A DNA stretch of 7,904 nucleotides. Origin: Candidatus Babeliales bacterium (GTDB lineage: Bacteria > Babelota > Babeliae > Babelales > JACPOV01). Each line of letters starts with the position of its first letter. Positions within the stretch are counted from its first letter, which is position 1. The DNA lies in NCBI GenBank assembly GCA_020050475.1, contig JAGVKP010000039.1, forward strand, positions 1 through 7,904, in the 5' to 3' direction. Of this stretch, positions 1 to 4,962 are shown piece after piece. A program made the translations under genes and the position numbers. The notes under the pieces are model-generated. The model had not been told where the DNA came from, did not search any database, and worked only from the letters and a program-made list of their open reading frames with translations.

Positions 1-864
1 CCAGGTCGTTTTGACAAGCAGATTCATGTACCGTACCCGACGCTTGCAAGTCGCGAGGCGATATTAAAGGTCCATATGGCCAAAATCAAAATGGATGAAT
101 CGGTAGATGCTGCCCGCATTGCGCGTAGTACCACCGGTTTTTCAGGAGCCGACCTTGCTCATTTGGTAAATGAAGCTGCATTAATTGCAGCAAAACGTGC
201 CGATGAAAGTGTGGTGAATATGCATGATTTTGAAGCTGCTCGCGACCGCGTAACGCTTGGTCAAAAGATGGAATCAAAAGCTATGTCTGATGAGGAAAAG
301 CGCATTACGGCATTTCATGAAGCTGGGCATGCGCTCGTGCGCATCCTGCTCCCCGCTCATGGTGATCCGTTGGATAAAGTGACGATTGTTCCCCGCGGCG
401 GTGCGCTGGGAGTTACGCACTTTCTTCCGGAGCGCGATGTCCTTTTAGAGACCAAAGATCGCTTTATGAACCAGATTTTTGTCGCTCTTGGTGGCCGTGC
501 TGCCGAGCAATTAGTATGCAATGTCATGACACCGGGCGCCGGAAGCGATTTTAAAAAGGCAACGGAGATCGCGCGCTATATGGTATGCGGTGGTATGTCA
601 GATGAGATGGGCCCCGTGATTTATGAACAGGGTGGGCGCGCTTATAAATACTCTGAAAAGACGGCACAGCGTATCGATGAACTGGTTGAAAAAATACTCG
701 TTGACTCGATGCACCGGGTAAAGGACCTTTTAACCAGTAATCAAGATAAACTGCATAAGTTAGCGATTGCTTTGTTGGAAAAAGAGGTACTCTATGCCCA
801 AGAGGTATACGAGCTTCTGGGGATTGAGCCGCGCGCTGACTTCAAGTTGACTGGTCAATCATAA
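1..864 (+). CDS. ftsH: ATP-dependent zinc metalloprotease FtsH, C-terminal part (5' end outside window)
   Basis: FtsH is a membrane-anchored hexameric AAA+ protease that extracts and degrades membrane and short-lived cytosolic proteins. Frame 1 is open from the first base. It starts at the PGRFDKQ segment of the AAA second region of homology, which normally carries arginine-finger residues. The AAA lid follows (FSGADLAHLVNEAA, window residues about 46-60), then the M41 peptidase domain. The zinc site is HEAGH at bases 316-330, with the expected third ligand Asp in GAGSDFKKAT (codon 547-549). The 287 residues present match the usual C-terminal half; the transmembrane N-terminus and Walker motifs lie off the left edge. 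One oddity is that the loop after MGPVIY is short: only about 8 residues separate it from YSEKTAQRIDE. Most FtsH proteins carry a longer segment there with an FLGR-type motif. The identification is secure, and the effect of the short loop is unknown. Confidence 0.97.
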   Translation, partial: PGRFDKQIHVPYPTLASREAILKVHMAKIKMDESVDAARIARSTTGFSGADLAHLVNEAALIAAKRADESVVNMHDFEAARDRVTLGQKMESKAMSDEEKRITAFHEAGHALVRILLPAHGDPLDKVTIVPRGGALGVTHFLPERDVLLETKDRFMNQIFVALGGRAAEQLVCNVMTPGAGSDFKKATEIARYMVCGGMSDEMGPVIYEQGGRAYKYSEKTAQRIDELVEKILVDSMHRVKDLLTSNQDKLHKLAIALLEKEVLYAQEVYELLGIEPRADFKLTGQS

Positions 865-888
865 TAAAAAAGGGCTGCTCGTGCCATG

Positions 889-918
889 CTGGGGCCAGGA
901 GCCGCAAGGCTGCTCCTG
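889..918 (+). other. Stem-loop with GNRA tetraloop between ftsH and rpmB
   Basis: The gap between ftsH and rpmB (865-1014) contains a hairpin. CAGGAGCC pairs with GGCT and CCTG around a GCAA tetraloop, with a 3-base bulge. An alternative is a 7-base perfect stem, CAGGAGC/GCTCCTG, with a larger loop. No T-run follows, so it is not a classical intrinsic terminator. GGCTGCTC also occurs as a direct repeat at the start of the gap and in the 3' arm. It could be an RNA-processing or stabilising element, or part of a small RNA. The function is unknown. Confidence 0.4.
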
Positions 919-1014
919 ATTGCTCATCGTGGAACAAGAGATTGAAAAAAATCCATTTTATAGTACAGTTATAGGAAAATAGAATAAAAGTCCTTAGAAA
1001 GGATGTTTGGTATT

Positions 1015-1218
1015 ATGTCGAGAATATGTTGCCTGTGTGATAAACGTCCTCAGATTGCAAACTTAGTGAGCCATGCGAATAATCGTACAAAACGTTGGGT
1101 CTATCCAAACGTCCACAAGATGCGTTTTACGATTGTTGGTCAAGCCCCTAAAAAAGTAATGCGTGGCGCCGTATGCACCATATGTGTCAAAGCTGGCAAA
1201 GTTGAAAAAGTTGTCTAA
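1015..1218 (+). CDS. rpmB: 50S ribosomal protein L28 (bL28), zinc-ribbon form
   Basis: bL28 is a small protein of the large ribosomal subunit. The 67-residue product has the family signature VSHANNRTKRWVYPNVHKMRF (residues 18-38), typical of the N-terminal half. Two CxxC pairs are present, C5/C8 near the N-terminus and C54/C57 near the C-terminus. These are the four ligands of the zinc-binding (C+) version of L28. The start at 1015 is chosen over an in-frame ATG at 1003 for two reasons. The Shine-Dalgarno-like AAAGGA (998-1003) lies about 11 bases before 1015 but overlaps the 1003 ATG, and MSR is the normal L28 N-terminus. rpsT follows after 18 bases, so the two genes are probably co-transcribed. 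Length and sequence are normal for the family. Confidence 0.95.
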   Translation: MSRICCLCDKRPQIANLVSHANNRTKRWVYPNVHKMRFTIVGQAPKKVMRGAVCTICVKAGKVEKVV

Positions 1219-1236
1219 ATATATCCAAGGTTAGTT

Positions 1237-1518
1237 ATGGCAAATACGAAATCTGCAAAAAAACAGGCACGTCAAAATCTCAAGCGTCGCGATGTCAATT
1301 TGACACGCAAGACTGCCTACAAGACGGCAGCTAAAAAAGTGGTACTTGCGCTTGAAAGTGGCCAAGATGTTGAGTTCACCGTTGATCTTATGCGCGATGT
1401 TGAATCAAAACTTGCTCGTGCAAAAAGCAAAGGTACGCTTCATCCAAAAGCTGCCGCGCGTAAAATTGGTAGACTTGCAAAGCGTGTAGCAGCGGCAAAA
1501 CGCACCAAGAAAAAATAG
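1237..1518 (+). CDS. rpsT: 30S ribosomal protein S20 (bS20)
   Basis: bS20 binds 16S rRNA in the body of the small subunit and helps assembly. The 93-residue product begins MANTKSAKKQARQ, matching the family N-terminus (M-A-N-x-K-S-A-K-K). It is rich in Lys, Arg and Ala, has no aromatic residue beyond a Tyr and two Phe/Tyr-type positions, and keeps the LHPKAAARKIGRLAKRV helix typical of the C-terminal half. AAGG at 1227-1230 lies 6 bases before the ATG and serves as the ribosome binding site. The gene follows rpmB closely and is ended by a strong terminator. It is of normal length with nothing unusual. Confidence 0.96.
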   Translation: MANTKSAKKQARQNLKRRDVNLTRKTAYKTAAKKVVLALESGQDVEFTVDLMRDVESKLARAKSKGTLHPKAAARKIGRLAKRVAAAKRTKKK

Positions 1519-1541
1519 TATCAATTTTTGGTATTGATCTA

Positions 1542-1574
1542 AAAAGAGCGACAGAAAAAAACTGTCGCTCTTTT
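1542..1574. terminator. Bidirectional intrinsic terminator between rpsT and the PBP gene
   Basis: A perfect 13-base inverted repeat, AAAAGAGCGACAG (1542-1554) and CTGTCGCTCTTTT (1562-1574), encloses a 7-A loop. On the + strand the stem ends in a T-run followed by ACTTTT. On the - strand it ends in TTTTTAG. It can therefore end both rpsT and the convergent PBP transcript. Its right arm overlaps the TAA stop codon of the PBP gene (1573-1575). A weaker 6-base repeat (ATCAAT/ATTGAT, 1520-1538) sits just before it. Confidence 0.9.
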
Positions 1575-3306
1575 ACTTTTGAATGATCGATTCTTGTTGG
1601 CGTACGTGAGTACGATACGCAATTAAAAATTTCTTAGCAATTTTGGTTGCCTCTTTTGAAGAACCGACATTTTCAACTAAAAGTACCATGATGAGTGGTT
1701 TTTCATTTTTATGCTTGAAGCAACACGCAAGCCATGCATGCTCTAAAAATTGAGGATCCCCTGACTCTTGCTTTTCAAGAGAGCTTGTCTGCGCTGTTCC
1801 GGTCTTGGCGTAAATTTTAAGATCGGTAAGTTTATTTAATCGCTGCGCGGTACCTTGAGTAACAACTGCTTTCATCGTCTTTTTTAAAAACCGACGTGTT
1901 TCTGCTTTTATAGCGAGCGGTTGATACACGACCGCTTCTGCTTGAATAATGCGGGGTGTTACTAAGTAGCCGGTAAAAATACTCCCTATCATGCGGGCTG
2001 TCTGCAAAGGGGTTACTAAAAGATAGCTTTGCCCAATTACGGCCGAAAGATTTTCACCTGGCCACCACCGTTCTCCCTTTGTCCGCTTTTTCCACTCAGT
2101 GGTCGGAATCAGGCCGGCAGGTTCCGGAAAAATAATATTAGTTTTTTCGCCAAGTCCGAATCGATGAGCATAATCAGCTAAAATGTCTATTGATAAGCGC
2201 TTGGCAATCTCGAAAAAAAGAATATTGCACGATTGAGCGACCGCTTCTTGAATACCAAGTGCACCATGGCCCAATCGTTGTGCGCAATGATATTTTCTGC
2301 CGCGAAAGCGCGTAAATCCGCGGCAGTAGGTAACGCTATCCGGTGTGATGATATTATGCTCAAGGGCTGCGCTGAGCGTAACCAGTTTAAATGGTGATGC
2401 GGGGGGATAGCAGCAGAGTGCGCGGTTTAAAAATGGTTGGCGCTGCTGGAGCAACTGCCACTTATCAAGCGGGATAGGATCCAAAAAAATTGACGGATCA
2501 AAAGAAGGACGCGAAACGATGGCTCGTAATGCACCATCATGCGGATCCATAATAATTAGCGTACCGGCGTACTCATCCGGAATTGCTTGTTCGGCTATCT
2601 GTTGCAATGATAAATCTAAGGTAGTGGCAATATCTTGGCCGGCCAGCGCCTTGCAGACCTCTTGCGAATACAGATGAGTGCCGACGGAATTGATCATTTT
2701 GAGTAATGATCCTTGTTGGCCGCGCAGATCCGGTTCAAACATTTTCTCAATGCCCATCTTGCCAGCAAAATCGGTATTCATCGTGCTTATGTAGCCGATA
2801 ATATGGCTTGCCAGTTGACCGTAGGGATAGCAGCGCTTCAGCTGCGTCTGTATATTAATATTTTCATTACCGGCAAACGTTTCGGTAATCTGGCTGAGCT
2901 GTTCAAAAGAGACATCGGATGCAAGGAGCGTTTCTTTTGCCGTGCGTTCGGCATATTTGACCGCATTCAGCAGCTGGGGATCAATTTCACGTGCCAAAAG
3001 CATGGTAGCAGTCGTAAGTGCTTCCTGCTGGTCTTTGGTCAAATAGCGGTTGCCAGTTCCCTGCCAGTAAATGTTAGTGATTGGCCTATTGGTTGCCAGT
3101 AAGTTACCGTTACAATCAAGAATATTTCCGCGGCGAGATGATACCTTTTCAGTACGTAAAAAATTGTGTTGAGAGCGATCAAAAAAATCTTTATTGAGAT
3201 ATATTTGCAAATATATCAATCGGCCTACGATTGCCAGGCATAGGAGCCCATATGCAGCTCCGATAATTTTTATTTTTTTAATCGTTTTTCGCGCAATCGA
3301 TTCCAT
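1573..3306 (-). CDS. mrdA: Class B penicillin-binding protein, PBP2/MrdA-like transpeptidase
   Basis: This peptidoglycan DD-transpeptidase cross-links wall peptides outside the cytoplasmic membrane. The 577-residue protein has one N-terminal membrane helix (about 13-35). The non-catalytic pedestal follows, with RRGNILDCNGNLLA (58-71), SHIIGYIS (167-174) and GIEKMFEPDLRGQQG (185-199). The transpeptidase domain has SxxK as SPFK (S304 nucleophile, K307), SxN as SCN (359-361) and KTGTAQ (501-506). The CxxxxGHG segment (341-348) and the IGQSYLLVTPLQTA region (424-437) favour PBP2 or SpoVD-like proteins over FtsI. Length is slightly below typical MrdA. Its start lies 2 bases after the stop of the upstream recombinase gene, with only a weak GAG as ribosome binding site, so translational coupling is likely. 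The usual rodA or mreCD partner is not adjacent. FtsI is the main alternative assignment. Confidence 0.85.
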   Translation of the reverse strand: MESIARKTIKKIKIIGAAYGLLCLAIVGRLIYLQIYLNKDFFDRSQHNFLRTEKVSSRRGNILDCNGNLLATNRPITNIYWQGTGNRYLTKDQQEALTTATMLLAREIDPQLLNAVKYAERTAKETLLASDVSFEQLSQITETFAGNENINIQTQLKRCYPYGQLASHIIGYISTMNTDFAGKMGIEKMFEPDLRGQQGSLLKMINSVGTHLYSQEVCKALAGQDIATTLDLSLQQIAEQAIPDEYAGTLIIMDPHDGALRAIVSRPSFDPSIFLDPIPLDKWQLLQQRQPFLNRALCCYPPASPFKLVTLSAALEHNIITPDSVTYCRGFTRFRGRKYHCAQRLGHGALGIQEAVAQSCNILFFEIAKRLSIDILADYAHRFGLGEKTNIIFPEPAGLIPTTEWKKRTKGERWWPGENLSAVIGQSYLLVTPLQTARMIGSIFTGYLVTPRIIQAEAVVYQPLAIKAETRRFLKKTMKAVVTQGTAQRLNKLTDLKIYAKTGTAQTSSLEKQESGDPQFLEHAWLACCFKHKNEKPLIMVLLVENVGSSKEATKIAKKFLIAYRTHVRQQESIIQK

Positions 3307-3308
3307 AG

Positions 3309-4223
3309 CTACTCAGAAGATTTGATAAACTTATTAAGCGGATGAAGAGCATCGCACATTTCGCTGAGTTCTTGAACGGTTACATGCGTGTATTTTTCAG
3401 TGCTTGCTAACGTTTTATGCCCTAAAAGCTCCTGCACCGTTCGCAAGTCTGCTCCCTGATTTAAAAGGTGCGTGGCAAAGGAATGACGAAGCTTGTGCGG
3501 ACTGATCGGTTTTTTGATCTTTAAAAAAAGGCGAAACATTTCAATGATACGCTGTACCGATCGTGGGGTGAGCGGCTCATTACGATTATTGACAAAAATG
3601 CGCTCGTCAGGTTTGATAGGCGCGGTGCGTTCATGAGTAAGATAGGCGAGTAGCATCTCCTTTGCCTTTTGACCAAAAAGTGCCATGCGTTCTTTGCGTC
3701 CCTTGCCGTATATACGAATTACCTTTTCATCGAGATCAATATCTTTCATGCTGATACTGATAAGCTCAGAGCAGCGAACGCCGGTTGCATATAAAAGCTC
3801 AAAAATTGCCTTATCGCGATACGGTTTTCGGGTCGGGAGCTCTTCCGGTTTTATTTTATCAAGGAGATAAAAGATTTCGTCGACACTCAGATAGACCGGC
3901 AATTTTTTATCCAGGCGAGGACGTGTCATGTGCAATTCAGGATTGGTCCCTTGTGTCTTCATAAATTCGATGAGCGATTGCAGGCACGACATTTTTCGCG
4001 CAATGGAGCTTTTTTCAATCTGTTGATGATAAAGAGTGACGCAATAGCGTTCGAAAGCACGCGAGAGCGGTAGATCTTCAGTTTTTTCGGCTATTTTCCA
4101 AAAATCGACGAACTTAGAAAGGTCGTTATGATAGGCGCGTATGGTATGCGCAGAAAGATTACGTTCGACTTCTAGATGGGTGAGAAACGGCTTGATGTAC
4201 GGTTCAAATTCAATTAACTTCAT
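3309..4223 (-). CDS. xerC: Xer-family site-specific tyrosine recombinase (XerC/XerD-like)
   Basis: Xer recombinases resolve chromosome dimers at dif by cutting and rejoining DNA through a phosphotyrosine intermediate. The 304-residue length is standard. The N-terminal SAM-like core-binding domain (about 5-92) includes RNLSAHTIRAYHNDL. The catalytic domain (about 108-290) holds all expected residues: R150 in ATGVRCSEL, K174 in GKGRKER, H243 and R246 in SPHKLRHSFATHLL, H269 in ELLGHK, and nucleophile Y278 in TEKYTHV. The HKLRHSFATHLL and VQELLGH wording is closer to XerC than XerD, but one cannot tell which role it plays, or whether it acts alone, from this window. It is the first gene of a two-gene unit with the PBP gene. 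No flanking repeats, cargo or att-like duplications suggest an integrase of a mobile element. Confidence 0.93.
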   Translation of the reverse strand: MKLIEFEPYIKPFLTHLEVERNLSAHTIRAYHNDLSKFVDFWKIAEKTEDLPLSRAFERYCVTLYHQQIEKSSIARKMSCLQSLIEFMKTQGTNPELHMTRPRLDKKLPVYLSVDEIFYLLDKIKPEELPTRKPYRDKAIFELLYATGVRCSELISISMKDIDLDEKVIRIYGKGRKERMALFGQKAKEMLLAYLTHERTAPIKPDERIFVNNRNEPLTPRSVQRIIEMFRLFLKIKKPISPHKLRHSFATHLLNQGADLRTVQELLGHKTLASTEKYTHVTVQELSEMCDALHPLNKFIKSSE

Positions 4224-4231
4224 TGGTATAC

Positions 4232-4285
4232 TTTTTTTTAGAAACGATCTCTTTTTTTGAGTAATTATTTTTTTACTGTTTTTTT
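4232..4285. other. Four T7-T8 tracts in the divergent gap
   Basis: The 115-base gap between the divergent xer and PQ-loop genes contains four uninterrupted T runs at 4232-4239, 4252-4258, 4268-4274 and 4279-4285. Their centres are about 19, 16 and 11 bases apart. A/T tracts with near-helical spacing often bend DNA and can act as promoter UP elements. No convincing -35/-10 pair was found for either gene, so a promoter role is inference only. Confidence 0.4.
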
Positions 4286-4299
4286 GTAGTGCCAGTGTA

Positions 4300-4315
4300 G
4301 CACGAAGCTTCGTGC
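4300..4315. repeat. Perfect 16-base palindrome upstream of the PQ-loop gene
   Basis: GCACGAAGCTTCGTGC is an exact palindrome with 8-base half-sites and no spacer. It ends 23 bases before the PQ-loop start codon and lies in the gap between divergent genes. There is no T-run next to it in either reading direction, so it is unlikely to be a terminator. A dimeric repressor operator or an mRNA leader hairpin (stem GCACGA/TCGTGC) are both possible. Confidence 0.5.
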
Positions 4316-4338
4316 GATAACAGATTTGAAGGTTTTTT

Positions 4339-4947
4339 ATGTACTGCTCCTTTGCACTTATCTTTGTGACGCTTTCCTGGATCTGTATGCTCTACTCAAT
4401 CGTGCCGCAGTTGGTACTGAATTACCGGCTCCAGTATGCCAAAGGAATTAGCGATTTTACGATTTTCGGTAACCTCAATATGAACTTGATGGGCATCATG
4501 TTTATTTTTGGGTGCAATCTTATTTGGTTGTACCGTGTTATGGGAAGCTTGGGCTGCGTACTTTTTCTGATATTAATTGCGCAGCGAATCGGCTATCATT
4601 GGCCAGAATCAAAAAAAATTCTCGCTTTTTTTCTTCTCAATATCCTTTTTTTTACCTGCTGTCTGCTGCTATTGGTAAGTGATCCTGCGTACTATGGCAA
4701 TCTGTATGGATGGATTGGCGTTGGATTACAGTTTGTCTATATGGTTCCTCAGCTGCTTAAAATAGTCCGCACGCAGTCCGTTGAAGGATTCAGCTTCATT
4801 TTTTTGACCTTGCTAGCCGGGGCATTTGTATTTGAGTTTATCGGTGCTGTTATTTTGGATCTCCCGTTGAGCATTAAGGTCAACGATATTCGTGGCCTCA
4901 TTTTTTATCTGATTTTTTGTTTTCTTTTTTGGAAATATCGTAGATAA
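4339..4947 (+). CDS. PQ-loop repeat membrane protein, two-repeat SWEET/cystinosin-like
   Basis: PQ-loop proteins of the MtN3/SWEET/cystinosin clan carry small solutes such as sugars or amino acids across membranes. The 202-residue product is very hydrophobic and fits seven membrane helices (about 4-27, 41-61, 66-82, 94-113, 120-139, 152-173, 184-199). It has two PQ-loop motifs, one per half: SIVPQLVLNYR (P23/Q24) and YMVPQLLKIVR (P137/Q138). Each is followed by a similar turn, KGISDFTIF and SVEGFSFIF. This is the 3+1+3 plan of full-length proteins, whereas most bacterial relatives (SemiSWEETs) are about 90 residues with one motif. GAAGG (4328-4332) lies 6 bases before the ATG and supports the start. 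The gene stands alone, convergent with the large regulator gene, 15 bases apart. The substrate cannot be told from sequence. The family call is strong and the function open. Confidence 0.85.
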   Translation: MYCSFALIFVTLSWICMLYSIVPQLVLNYRLQYAKGISDFTIFGNLNMNLMGIMFIFGCNLIWLYRVMGSLGCVLFLILIAQRIGYHWPESKKILAFFLLNILFFTCCLLLLVSDPAYYGNLYGWIGVGLQFVYMVPQLLKIVRTQSVEGFSFIFLTLLAGAFVFEFIGAVILDLPLSIKVNDIRGLIFYLIFCFLFWKYRR

Positions 4948-4961
4948 GCGCTATCGCGTTT
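4946..4961. terminator. Possible weak hairpin terminator between convergent genes
   Basis: AAGCGC (4946-4951) can pair with GCGTTT (4956-4961) around TATC, giving 6 pairs including one G-U. It overlaps the PQ-loop stop codon and fills the 15-base gap to the convergent regulator gene. The following T content is poor (ATTAGA), so termination may be weak. No better terminator was seen in this junction. Confidence 0.3.
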
Positions 4962-4962
4962 A

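Noticed and set aside
872..933. Possible signal recognition particle (4.5S) RNA in the ftsH-rpmB gap
   Set aside because: A hairpin with a GNRA-type loop is present, but the conserved GGAAG/AGCAGC core of SRP RNA domain IV is absent and there is no long closing stem.
942..964. TTGAAA and TATAGT as a promoter for rpmB
   Set aside because: The boxes are separated by only 11 bases, too short for a sigma-70 promoter, and no better pair was found.
1003..1014. Four-codon upstream extension of rpmB starting at the ATG at 1003
   Set aside because: The Shine-Dalgarno-like sequence overlaps that ATG, and L28 proteins normally begin at MSR, which is the ATG at 1015.
2713..3102. Open frame of 129 codons on the + strand inside the PBP gene
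   Set aside because: It lies wholly opposite a conserved transpeptidase gene, and its translation shows no domain pattern; it is an antisense shadow.
3309..4223. Tyrosine recombinase as integrase of a prophage or genomic island
   Set aside because: It has the length and motifs of Xer housekeeping recombinases and forms a unit with a PBP gene. No tRNA, att-like repeats or phage genes are nearby.
4300..4315. Palindrome as transcription terminator of xer or an upstream gene
   Set aside because: No T-run follows on either strand in the needed direction, and both flanking genes read away from it.
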